Of a stretch of DNA of 64,000 nucleotides, positions 1-9,109 are shown in pieces. The notes under the pieces were generated by a model. That model worked only from the letters and a program-made list of their open reading frames with translations, was not told where the DNA came from and made no database searches. Source of the DNA: Pragia fontium DSM 5563 = ATCC 49100. Its GTDB lineage: Bacteria; Pseudomonadota; Gammaproteobacteria; Enterobacterales; Enterobacteriaceae. The stretch is taken from assembly GCF_900112475.1 (NCBI RefSeq), contig NZ_FOLW01000004.1, forward strand, positions 157,249 to 221,248, given 5' to 3'. Within the stretch, counting starts at the first letter, position 1. Each line of letters begins with the position of its first letter. The position numbers were made by a program, and so were the translations under genes.

Positions 1-1630
1 CGGCGTTTATGCCATGATGAATGCTCAAATTGATTTGACGGGTGATACCACCATTCATATGGCAAATCCGGCGGATATGGCCATTGCTACTCAACAGGAT
101 GACGGATATCGCGCCAGTCGAATAAATGCCGACGGAAAAATGGATATTGTCGGCGGTATTCTGTCGCGTGGTGGCCTGATTAATATTGATATGCAGTCGG
201 GTTCCCAATGGACTGGTCGGGCACATAGCGACCATATTAATGGTGGGGCGCTAAATATCACCATGACGGATAGTCGCTGGAATATAACCGAAGATTCTAA
301 TGTTGATAAGTTGATACTGCACAATACCACGATAGATTTTAATGAAGATAAAGCCGGTTCGGTATTAACCGTTGGAGACCTTAGCGGCAATGGTAGCTTC
401 GTTCTGCACACCGACCTGGTAAATGGTCACGGTGATAAGCTTATGATCACCGGTAGCAGCGCCGGCGAACATAAATTGACGGTATTAAATCGTGGTGGTT
501 TGGCTACGACGGGGAATGAAGTACTAACCGTCGTGGAAACTCAGGATGGCCAGGCGAATTTTGCCAGTACACGGTTGGTGGAACTGGGTGGTTATTTGTA
601 CGATGTACGTAAAAATGGTACCAATTGGGAATTGTATTCCTCCGGGACTTATACACCGCCACCGGAACCCCTGACGCCAGATCCTAAACCAAAGCCGGAG
701 CCAAAGCCAAAACCACCAATCACCACATCAGCCGATGCCGGAGCCAATTTCCTGAATATTGGCTACTTGCTCAATTATGCGGAAACCCAAACGTTGTTAC
801 AGCGTATGGGGGATTTACGCCAGAATGGTCACAGTGGCGATATGTGGTTGAGAGGCTTTGCCGGTAAGTTTGATTCGTTTGCCGGTGGTAAGTTAAGCCG
901 TTTCGATATGAATTATAACGGAATGCAACTGGGTGCCGATAAACAAGTGACTGAGCAAGTACCGGTGTTTATCGGTCTGTTTACTGGGCTTACTAAAGGA
1001 TCGCCGAATTACGCTTCAGGAGATGGTACGGTAAAATCGCATCATTTTGGTATGTATGCGAGTTATATGGCACCAGACGGTTTTTATTTGGATGGAGTAG
1101 TGAAATATTCGCGCCTGAAGAATGAATTTAGCGTGCGAGATAGTCAGAATAATCGGGTGAATGGTGATGGTAATTCTGATGGTATTAGTTTCTCGTTGGA
1201 ATCCGGCCAAAAATTGAGTTTAGGCCAGCAAGATAACGGTTTCTATATTGAACCCCAAGCACAGTTAAGCTATAGCCATCAGGATGCGGTGCAAATTAAG
1301 GCCAGTAATGGACTAAAAGTTGCTTTGGGTAGTTATGAATCGATGATTGGTCGAGCCAGTGCGGTAGTGGGTTATGAACTGGCTCAGGGTAATAATTCAC
1401 TGAATGTTTACCTGAAAACTGGTTATTTGCATGAGCTTGCCGGAGATACCGATTACCGATTAAATGGCTCACCCGAAAGTCACAGCTTTAAAGGTGGCTG
1501 GTGGAATAATGGCGTTGGCGTGAGTGCTCAATTGAGCCAACAGCATATTGTGTATCTGGATTTAGATACCTCAACCGGCAATAGATTTAACCAGCGTCAG
1601 ATTAATGCAGGTTATCGTTTTAACTTTTAG
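1..1630 (+). CDS. Autotransporter adhesin-type protein, paralog 1 (5' end outside window)
   Basis: This is the C-terminal part of a type Va autotransporter. The reading frame is open to the left edge, and the first visible residues (GVYAM...) match the middle of the complete paralogs, so the gene starts upstream of the window. Visible parts are the end of a beta-helical passenger, a conserved segment ending in ELYSSG, a Pro/Lys/Glu-rich linker (PPPEPLTPDPKPKPEPKP), and a final stretch of about 300 residues beginning SADAGANFLNIGY that forms the linker helix and the 12-strand outer-membrane barrel, ending in Phe. The barrel carries a K-type variant (KQVTEQ, GLTKGSPNYASGDG, HHFG) shared only with paralog 6. 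No protease motif is visible. The cargo function is unknown; adhesion or aggregation is the usual role of this class. Confidence 0.9.
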   Translation, partial: GVYAMMNAQIDLTGDTTIHMANPADMAIATQQDDGYRASRINADGKMDIVGGILSRGGLINIDMQSGSQWTGRAHSDHINGGALNITMTDSRWNITEDSNVDKLILHNTTIDFNEDKAGSVLTVGDLSGNGSFVLHTDLVNGHGDKLMITGSSAGEHKLTVLNRGGLATTGNEVLTVVETQDGQANFASTRLVELGGYLYDVRKNGTNWELYSSGTYTPPPEPLTPDPKPKPEPKPKPPITTSADAGANFLNIGYLLNYAETQTLLQRMGDLRQNGHSGDMWLRGFAGKFDSFAGGKLSRFDMNYNGMQLGADKQVTEQVPVFIGLFTGLTKGSPNYASGDGTVKSHHFGMYASYMAPDGFYLDGVVKYSRLKNEFSVRDSQNNRVNGDGNSDGISFSLESGQKLSLGQQDNGFYIEPQAQLSYSHQDAVQIKASNGLKVALGSYESMIGRASAVVGYELAQGNNSLNVYLKTGYLHELAGDTDYRLNGSPESHSFKGGWWNNGVGVSAQLSQQHIVYLDLDTSTGNRFNQRQINAGYRFNF

Positions 1631-1660
1631 TCATTGATTAGGATTTCCCTCTTTGTTACC

Positions 1661-1700
1661 AGTGGGTCATGATTGTTCATGACCCACTTTTTTGTTTTTT
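1661..1700 (+). terminator. Rho-independent terminator of autotransporter 1
   Basis: A perfect 12-bp stem (AGTGGGTCATGA / TCATGACCCACT) with a TTGT loop is followed by a long T-rich run, about 30 bp after the stop codon. The same stem theme recurs after paralogs 3, 4 and 5. Confidence 0.92.
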
Positions 1701-2062
1701 ATTTTTCCGTATTTAATAACGTTTGCGATGGTTGTATAGATTATCTGACCATACTTTTTGCTATTCATGAGTTAGTATGAAAATTAATCAAAAATTTAAT
1801 TTTAGCAAATGATAAGATTTTTTATACTTTGACATATTTATCTACTAATCAAACGGAGATTGTGAAGTTGATGTCAGCGTAGAACATGTTTTTCATATAA
1901 AAAATTTGGTAATTATCGGTATTGTATCGTTCATTGATCTTATTTTTTTCTATTACTCATTGGTTTAATTGAAGATTGATTAACTCATTAGAATCTTTAG
2001 ATCGACAAATCCGATTGTTCTATCTTGTTCGATAGTTTTTGTCTATTGTTTTGGTGGGGATG

Positions 2063-2100
2063 TTAGATAATAACGATTTGTTTTTTGTATTGATAAACAT
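2063..2100 (+). promoter_or_regulatory. Conserved upstream motif of autotransporter 2
   Basis: This is one of four copies of a roughly 40-bp AT-rich motif (TTAGATAATAACGATTTGTT followed by a stretch ending ATAAACATTA) found 200-270 bp before the starts of paralogs 2, 4, 5 and 6. The rest of the gap 1631-2330 is AT-rich with no ORF. The role (activator or silencer site, or promoter) is inferred only from conservation and position. Confidence 0.6.
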
Positions 2101-2330
2101 TAGCGTTTGTCATAATTAATTATTATTGACACTCTTTTATGATTCCTTGTGGTTAATTTAATTTTTTTAATTTTAATATATTAGGTGAATCTTTAGAGTA
2201 GTGTCATTGAATTTTTAGCCTACGCTTTTTAAAACAATAAGACACAAAATAGCAGGCTTTTAACATATTGATTTAACTTCTCTTTGGTTTTTAATGAACA
2301 ATGAGGGGTAACGTAAATGGAAACGTTATG

Positions 2331-5162
2331 ATGGATATATTGATATACCAAAAGGAATTTCAGGGAAAGCCCACCAATAAATTCACTTACTGTACATTAA
2401 ATCAACGATTAGCTCTGGCTGGTCTGTTGAGCCTCAGTGCTTTCTCTTTTCAAAATCAAGTCTATGCCGCAGATATCGGTAGTCAGGATGCCAATATCAT
2501 TACTCTGAATGATGGCGATAAGATTACTGCGGATCGTATTTTGCAGGGCGTGTCGCGATACGGCGTGTCAAATGAAATGGGTAATACTGCCAATATCAAT
2601 TTGGCGAATGATGTCAGTATAACCGCTGTTGATTCTGCTCGACATGCTGTTGGTATTTACCTGGGCGGCGATAATTCGGTATTAAAAGCTAATCGCCTTT
2701 CTGTTGATGTTATCGGTTTAGGTGCCTCAGGGATATCTCTTAAGGGTACTGATAGCCAGACTAATCTAGGCTCTGGCAGTTCTATTAGGGTTGAGAACTT
2801 AAATAATACTCAAGGTGTGGGTATCGAGCTTGCCTACGGGGCAACGCTAAAGGCTGATAGCTTATCGATTATTACGAAAGGCGATAGTATCAATGGCCTG
2901 AACGTTCAAAGCGATAAGACTAGCGCAGATTTAGGCAGCAATAGCATTATTTCCACTAACGGGACCAATAGTCGGGGAATCTATATTTTTGGTAATAGCA
3001 GTGGTCCATCGAGCCTTAAAGCCACGCTTTTAACGATTAAAACTGAAGGTTATAACGGATATGGCCTTGAGTTACAGAATTACTCAATTGCTGATTTAGG
3101 CAGTGGTACCCGCATTGATACATTTGGGCAGAACGGCATTGGGGTATTGAACTACGGAAAAATAACCGCAGACGGTCTGACAGTGAAGACGGAAGGTGCT
3201 GGGGCAAGCGCTTTTCAATCTCTGGGCAGCGGAAGTGCAACGATTGGTGCCGACAGCCATATGTTTTCAAAGCAAGCTGGCGGTATTGTTACCTCAGGTA
3301 ACGGTGCCACCATTAACTATTTGGGAACAGAAGATAAGCGAAATACGATTTTCTCTGGCGGCTCTTATGGGGCGTCAGCACAAAGCGCGGGTGCTAAAAT
3401 AAATCTGGCCTATACCGATATTAACGTTGATCGTGATGGTGAAATCGCCAGAGGACTATGGGTCTTACGCGGCGGTTATATAACGGCTGACCATGTGGTC
3501 ATTCATGGTGCAGACGCTGTTACCGGCGTTTATGCAATGACCGATAGTCAGATTGATTTAACCGGCGATACCACTATTCATATGGCGACCTCTGAAGGTG
3601 TAGCCATAACGACACAGCATAATGACGGTTATGCTGCCAGTCGCATCAATGCCAGTGGAAAAATGGATATTATTGGTGGCATTTTGTCACGCGGTGGTCT
3701 GATTGATATCAAGATGGCGTCAGGTTCACAGTGGATCGGTCAAGGCGACAGTGACCAGATTAACGGTGGTTTTTTAAACATCGCTATGACCGATAGCCAT
3801 TGGAGTATGGCAGCGGATTCTCGCGTAGATAAACTGGTGCTGAACAATAGCACGGTGGAGTTTAGTGAGGATAAAGTTGGTTCACTACTGACCGTCGGCG
3901 ATCTGAGCGGTAATGGCTCATTTATTTTACGTACCGATTTAGTTGGCGATGGCGTTGATGGTTATAGCGATAAGTTAATCGTCACCGGCAGCAGTGCTGG
4001 CGATCATAAATTAACGGTACTAAATCGCGGTAGTCTGGCCACTACCGGTAATGAAATTCTAACCGTGGTGGAAACTCAAGATGGAGTAGCAACCTTTACC
4101 AGTAGTAGTCAGGTGGAATTGGGTGGCTATTTATATGATGTGCGTCAGAATGGAACGCATTGGGAGCTGTACTCTTCAGGGGTTTATGTACCTCCATCGA
4201 AACCGGATCCTGAAACAGAGTTGCCGTCCAAACCTGACCCTAAACCACCTCTTACTACTTCTGCAGATGCGGGTGCCAATTTCCTCAATATCGGTTACCT
4301 GATGAACTATGCGGAAACTCAAACTCTGTTACAGCGTATGGGCGACCTGCGTCAAAACGGTGAGAGTGGAAATATGTGGTTAAGAGGTTTTGCCGGTAAG
4401 TTTGACTCTTTCGCTGGCGGCAGATTAAGCCACTTTGATATGAAGTATAGCGGTGTACAGTTCGGTGCGGATAAACGTGTTTCAACCGAGTTGCCGCTAT
4501 TTACCGGTATCTTTATCGGCCAAACCCACGGCAGCCCAAATTATCGCACTGGAGGCGGCAGCACTAAATCCGACAGTGTGGGTTTATATGCCACCTATAT
4601 GGCGAATAACGGTTTTTATTTGGATGGAATGGCGAAATATAGTCATATAAAAAACAGTTTTAACGTCAGGGATAGCCAAGACAATCGGGTTAATGGTAAT
4701 GGAAACTCGGATGGTTTTAGCGCTTCACTGGAAAGTGGACAGAAATTTAGCCTGAATCAGCTGGGTAATGGCTTTTATATTGAACCTCAGGCGCAATTGA
4801 GTTTTAGCTATCAGGGTACCAATAATATTGTTGCCTCTAACGGCTTGAAAATCGATTTAGGTAGTTATAAATCGATAATTGGTCGGGCCAGTGCGGTCGT
4901 CGGATATGAACTGCCACAGGGTAACCATTCCCTGAATATTTATCTGAAAACTGGTTATCTCCGTGAGTTTTCCGGTGATACCGATTACCAACTGAATGGT
5001 TCACTGGAAAGCCACAGCTTTAAAGGTGGTTGGTGGAATAACGGTGTTGGGGTCAGTGCTCAGATGAATAAGCAACATGCCTTGTATCTGGATTTAGATA
5101 CCTCAACCGGTAATAAATTTAACCAGCGTCAGATGAATGGCGGATATCGGTTTAGTTTTTAA
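2331..5162 (+). CDS. Autotransporter adhesin-type protein, paralog 2
   Basis: This 943-residue type Va autotransporter has an N-terminal extension and signal peptide (about residues 1-45: YQKEF...KPT, then LNQRLALAGLLSLSA, cleavage near VYAAD). The passenger is a right-handed beta-helix-like series of repeats of the type LTVKTEG..G, VDLGSGS.I.T.G. From about residue 644 a helical linker and beta-barrel of roughly 300 residues end in Phe. The start at 2331 (ATG) aligns with the starts of paralogs 4-6 (GTT-ATR-TG-GAT); upstream in-frame ATGs at 2301 and 2328 are less likely. Only 132 bp separate it from paralog 3, so the two are probably co-transcribed. The ligand is unknown; surface adhesin is inferred from the class. 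Confidence 0.93.
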   Translation: MDILIYQKEFQGKPTNKFTYCTLNQRLALAGLLSLSAFSFQNQVYAADIGSQDANIITLNDGDKITADRILQGVSRYGVSNEMGNTANINLANDVSITAVDSARHAVGIYLGGDNSVLKANRLSVDVIGLGASGISLKGTDSQTNLGSGSSIRVENLNNTQGVGIELAYGATLKADSLSIITKGDSINGLNVQSDKTSADLGSNSIISTNGTNSRGIYIFGNSSGPSSLKATLLTIKTEGYNGYGLELQNYSIADLGSGTRIDTFGQNGIGVLNYGKITADGLTVKTEGAGASAFQSLGSGSATIGADSHMFSKQAGGIVTSGNGATINYLGTEDKRNTIFSGGSYGASAQSAGAKINLAYTDINVDRDGEIARGLWVLRGGYITADHVVIHGADAVTGVYAMTDSQIDLTGDTTIHMATSEGVAITTQHNDGYAASRINASGKMDIIGGILSRGGLIDIKMASGSQWIGQGDSDQINGGFLNIAMTDSHWSMAADSRVDKLVLNNSTVEFSEDKVGSLLTVGDLSGNGSFILRTDLVGDGVDGYSDKLIVTGSSAGDHKLTVLNRGSLATTGNEILTVVETQDGVATFTSSSQVELGGYLYDVRQNGTHWELYSSGVYVPPSKPDPETELPSKPDPKPPLTTSADAGANFLNIGYLMNYAETQTLLQRMGDLRQNGESGNMWLRGFAGKFDSFAGGRLSHFDMKYSGVQFGADKRVSTELPLFTGIFIGQTHGSPNYRTGGGSTKSDSVGLYATYMANNGFYLDGMAKYSHIKNSFNVRDSQDNRVNGNGNSDGFSASLESGQKFSLNQLGNGFYIEPQAQLSFSYQGTNNIVASNGLKIDLGSYKSIIGRASAVVGYELPQGNHSLNIYLKTGYLREFSGDTDYQLNGSLESHSFKGGWWNNGVGVSAQMNKQHALYLDLDTSTGNKFNQRQMNGGYRFSF

Positions 5163-5294
5163 ACGGGAATGGATGACAACATGGTCGGTAATGATATCTC
5201 TTTATATGGGAAGTCTGTCGATTTTGTGGTTTAGATGATTATTTTGGAATGTCTGCAATATCAGGTTGTATACATAAGATAGGGAGTTCGAACG

Positions 5295-8200
5295 TTGAAA
5301 AGTATTCATAAGGCTATATTGCCGTTATTAACTATTTCAGGACAGATATTGTTAGTCCCCGCGGCCGTTGCTACCGTTTATGATTCTCCATTAACGGTTT
5401 TTTCAACCAAGGAAGAAAAAAATCAACGGATACCTGGTAAAGGCGATTCCATTATTATTCAGAACTATGAGTTACCGATTAACGGTATTGGATACGCTGC
5501 CTTAGTGGCTGAAAAAGATTTCGCCGATTTGGGGGATGGCAAATTCGATGTTGATTTCAGCGCAACAATAACTGATGCCAATGTGAAATATATTTCAATC
5601 TATGGGTTAGATATTGCGAATGCTAAAACGCTTAATTTAGGCGTAGGTTCAACCATCAACGTTAGGCTATATGATACGGATAATAACGTTTCAGTGGTGG
5701 GAATCGATCACTATATTCATGATGGAACGAATCCCCACATCTCAGCTTCCCAGTTAACGGTTAACGCTTATTCTGACAGTTCAAGCACGGTATACGGGAT
5801 TAGTAGTAAAGTGGCATCAGCTAATCATAGCGCCACCGACGGTAGCCGTATTGATCTGGGAGACTCCTCATCCGTTAATGTGACAAGTAGTAAAGCTGGG
5901 GCGATAGGTATCATTGTTAGTGGAAATTCAACGTTAAATGCAGAAGGGCTCAGCGTTAATGTTAATGGTGTTGCTAATGATATCGTGGCGATGACGGCTT
6001 ATGTCAGAGGACTATCGTTAAGCGATAATGTGGCCGTCAATTTAGGCCGGGGAAGTGAAGTTAATATTCAATCAATGAGAGACTCAACGATGGACAATGG
6101 ATCAAGCGATTCATTTACCAGTGTGGGTATTTCATTAGGTAATACGTCAACGTTAAAAGCAGATGCGCTAAAGATTACTGCAATAAATGGCATGGGCCTT
6201 CATTTAGATAAGGGGGCTGGAGCTGATTTAGGTGTGAATAGTCAGATATCAACCACCGGCATTAAAGGATATGGCGTCTATGCTGCTAACGCTTCAGCTA
6301 AGTTGGAAGCCTCAGGACTAACCATTAGTACCGAGGGTAAAAACGCCAGTGGTTTATATAATAATGGTGCGAGTACCATTGATTTAGGGACTAACTCTAA
6401 AATTACCACGACGGGTGAAAGTGCTGCAGGCATTAAGCAAATAGTGAATAATAATATGGCTTCGGTCTATGATTATACTACGCTATCTGCAGATAAATTG
6501 ACGGTGAATACTCAGGGTAACCAAGCCAATGCGTTAATTATGTCAACCGGGAAGGTTAATCTTCGTAACAGTACCTTAATCTCCCAGAATGCCGGGACAA
6601 TTTTATTAAAGAACGAACAGTCGGACGCTAAAGTCGTTGCGGAGATTATTGATAGCCAATTAATCTCGGGGGGCAATTATATTGCCAGCGCGCAGTCAGC
6701 CGGATCGACGCTGAGTATTCAGGGTGGGCAGGGGCGTTTAGATAAAGCCTTTAACGATCAGCTACCCGCTTATGGTCTATGGGCTACCGATGGTGGAACA
6801 ATCACGGCTACCGATTTTACCTTAAATACCGGCGACGGAATTATTGGTGTGTCGGCCACTAATGGTAGCAATATCACCCTGGCGGGGACATCCGTCATCA
6901 ATAGCTTATCCAGCAACCTGTTTGGCACCCAGACCGATAATATTGCTATCAGTGCGATCGGTAACAATAGCGTGATTAGTGGTTCGGGAATCATGGCGAT
7001 TAACGGTGCGTTGACGGCACAAGATTCTGCCAGTTTGGATCTAACGCTGATGAGTGGTTCGGTGCTGAAAGGGGCGGCAAATCAGCTGAAGAGCGGTACG
7101 ATTAATTTAGCCATGGACAGCAGTAATTGGATATTTGACCAGAATTCTGACGTTAATCAATTGGCTTTGTCCAACAATAGTAAAGTGATATTCAATACAG
7201 CGGGTGATGGGCGTCTGACAATGAATGATTTGTCAGGTAATGGTCTGTTTATGATGCGTACTGATATTGTGGGAGATGGAAGTACTAACTCGGGAGACAA
7301 GATTATTGTTACCGGAACCAGCTCTGGGGCTCATCAACTTAATGTATTAAATCGGGGTGATGCCACAACCACCGGGAATGAAATCTTAACCGTTGTTGAA
7401 ACAGCAGATGGCAACGCCACATTTACGCTGCATAACAAAGTTGAGTTAGGTGGGTATTTATATCAAGTACGTCAAAACGGTACTGACTGGGAATTGTATT
7501 CTTCTGGCCTGGATTTGCCGCCACCAGAGCCAGAACCAGAACAACCGGAGCAACCTCCTGTTACACCACCGGTATTACCACCAGAGCCTGAGGGGGAAGG
7601 ACAGCTCACCACATCGGCCGATGCCGGCGCGAATTTCCTTAATATTGGTTATCTGATGAATTATGCGGAAACTCAAACGCTGCTACAGCGCATGGGCGAT
7701 CTGCGCCAGAACAATGCTGGTGATAATATATGGCTAAGAGGGTTTGCCGGGAAGTTTGACTCGTTCTCCGGTGGTAAGTTAAGCCATTTTGATATGAATT
7801 ATAGCGGTGTACAACTGGGGGCTGATAAGCGTGTTTCTAGCGAGTTGCCGCTGTTTGCCGGTCTCTTTATTGGTCAAACCCACGGTAAACCCAATTATCG
7901 CTCCGGGGATGGTACCACCAAATCCGACAGTGCTGGTCTGTATGCCACCTATATGGCGAATAACGGTTTTTATCTGGATGGGGTAGTGAAATATAGCCAT
8001 ATCAAAAACAGTTTTAATGTCAGGGATAGCCAGAACAGTCGGGTTAACGGTAATGGAACCTCGAACGGTTTTAGTGCGTCACTGGAAAGCGGGCAGAAAT
8101 TTAGCCTGAATCAGTCGGGTGACGGCTGGTATATTGAACCGCAGGCGCAATTGAGCTATAGCCATCAAGGTAGCAGTAATATTGTTGCCTCTAATGGCTT

Positions 8201-8516
8201 AAAAGTTTCTCTGGGTAGTTATGAGTCGATAATTGGCCGAGCCAGTGCGGTGACGGGATATGAATGGCAACAGGGTGACAACTCACTAAATGTTTATTTG
8301 AAAACCGGCTATCTGCGCGAGTTTTCAGGAGATAGCGATTACCGATTGAATGGTTCACCAGAAAGCCATAGCTTCAAAGGCAACTGGTGGAATAATGGTG
8401 TCGGGGTGAGTGCTCAGATGAATAAACAGCATACTTTGTATCTGGATTTAGATACCTCAACCGGTGATAAATTTAACCAGCGTCAGATTAATGCAGGATA
8501 TCGCTTAAGTTTCTGA
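5295..8516 (+). CDS. Autotransporter adhesin-type protein, paralog 3 (divergent passenger)
   Basis: This 1073-residue autotransporter is the longest of the array. The start is TTG at 5295 with AGGGAG eight bases upstream. Unlike its neighbours it has a short ordinary signal peptide (MKSIHKAILPLLTISG, cleavage near residue 26) instead of the extended N-terminus, and its passenger diverges (it lacks the SQIDLTGDTT segment the others share). The linker is Pro/Glu-rich (PPEPEPEQPEQPPVTPP), and from about residue 774 the barrel is nearly the same as in paralogs 2, 4 and 5. The conserved upstream motif is absent, so it probably depends on the promoter of paralog 2. This looks like a different passenger joined to the family barrel; function unknown. 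Confidence 0.92.
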   Translation: MKSIHKAILPLLTISGQILLVPAAVATVYDSPLTVFSTKEEKNQRIPGKGDSIIIQNYELPINGIGYAALVAEKDFADLGDGKFDVDFSATITDANVKYISIYGLDIANAKTLNLGVGSTINVRLYDTDNNVSVVGIDHYIHDGTNPHISASQLTVNAYSDSSSTVYGISSKVASANHSATDGSRIDLGDSSSVNVTSSKAGAIGIIVSGNSTLNAEGLSVNVNGVANDIVAMTAYVRGLSLSDNVAVNLGRGSEVNIQSMRDSTMDNGSSDSFTSVGISLGNTSTLKADALKITAINGMGLHLDKGAGADLGVNSQISTTGIKGYGVYAANASAKLEASGLTISTEGKNASGLYNNGASTIDLGTNSKITTTGESAAGIKQIVNNNMASVYDYTTLSADKLTVNTQGNQANALIMSTGKVNLRNSTLISQNAGTILLKNEQSDAKVVAEIIDSQLISGGNYIASAQSAGSTLSIQGGQGRLDKAFNDQLPAYGLWATDGGTITATDFTLNTGDGIIGVSATNGSNITLAGTSVINSLSSNLFGTQTDNIAISAIGNNSVISGSGIMAINGALTAQDSASLDLTLMSGSVLKGAANQLKSGTINLAMDSSNWIFDQNSDVNQLALSNNSKVIFNTAGDGRLTMNDLSGNGLFMMRTDIVGDGSTNSGDKIIVTGTSSGAHQLNVLNRGDATTTGNEILTVVETADGNATFTLHNKVELGGYLYQVRQNGTDWELYSSGLDLPPPEPEPEQPEQPPVTPPVLPPEPEGEGQLTTSADAGANFLNIGYLMNYAETQTLLQRMGDLRQNNAGDNIWLRGFAGKFDSFSGGKLSHFDMNYSGVQLGADKRVSSELPLFAGLFIGQTHGKPNYRSGDGTTKSDSAGLYATYMANNGFYLDGVVKYSHIKNSFNVRDSQNSRVNGNGTSNGFSASLESGQKFSLNQSGDGWYIEPQAQLSYSHQGSSNIVASNGLKVSLGSYESIIGRASAVTGYEWQQGDNSLNVYLKTGYLREFSGDSDYRLNGSPESHSFKGNWWNNGVGVSAQMNKQHTLYLDLDTSTGDKFNQRQINAGYRLSF

Positions 8517-8546
8517 TAGTTGGGGAATACCATTCTTCTCGTTATT

Positions 8547-8578
8547 AATGGGTCATGAATTATCATGCCCCATTTTTT
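8547..8578 (+). terminator. Terminator after autotransporter 3
   Basis: AATGGGTCATGA pairs with TCATGCCCCATT across an ATTA loop with one internal mismatch, followed by TTTTT. It is homologous to the terminator at 1661. Confidence 0.82.
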
Positions 8579-8909
8579 ATGATGCTATGTCTAAAGAGTG
8601 TTTTTGATTCATTTTAATTGCATGTTATGGCATGGGATATTAGTTTTCATCCATTTTATGTGTAAAAAATGGCCATTTGAAATATAGATTTACATTATTA
8701 ATATAACGGTGGGTTTAAATTAAAAATTAATGATTTTCAAAATACTACAGGTCTGGGTTTTTTATTTTTTTTATTAAATATCAATTAGTAATAATTGAAT
8801 CCATTTGCCTTAGGGGAGCAAATATATAAAAAACAGACAGTAGCTTCATCGTTAAAACCGATACAAATGTTGCTTTCAGTAGATTTTAACTATCATTTAA
8901 TAATAAAGT

Positions 8910-8950
8910 TTAGATATTAACGATTTGTTATTTAAAAAAATAAACATTAC
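8910..8950 (+). promoter_or_regulatory. Conserved upstream motif of autotransporter 4
   Basis: TTAGATATTAACGATTTGTT is followed by an A-rich tract and ATAAACATTA. It is nearly identical to the copy at 12357 and lies 200 bp before the start of paralog 4. The remainder of the 593-bp gap 8517-9109 holds a terminator, this motif and a promoter candidate, and no ORF. Confidence 0.65.
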
Positions 8951-8988
8951 CTTCATTTCAACTAACTATTTTTGGTGAAATAACCTTA

Positions 8989-9016
8989 TTGATTCAACAT
9001 ATCAGGGTTATATATT
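8989..9016 (+). promoter_or_regulatory. Candidate sigma-70 promoter of autotransporter 4
   Basis: TTGATT (8989) and TATATT (9011) are spaced by 16 bp. The -10 lies in a block AGGGTTATATAT that is repeated in front of paralog 5 at 12446-12457. Conservation of this block between two paralogs is the main support. Confidence 0.45.
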
Positions 9017-9109
9017 CAACCCAATAGCTAATTTTTAACTAAATATTCGATGGAACATTTCGGTAATGTAGATTGCCAGCAGCAATGATTAATAAAGGGA
9101 AGTGTTATA

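Noticed and set aside
91-411. Antisense ORFs inside autotransporter genes (for example 91-411, 10555-10812, 17336-17764 on the - strand)
   Set aside because: They recur at the same place in each paralog because the coding strand is conserved, and have no start signals or recognisable domains.
5285-5300. GTTCGAAC near 5285 as a tRNA T-arm
   Set aside because: No cloverleaf can be built around it; it overlaps the ribosome site and start of autotransporter 3. No other tRNA was found.
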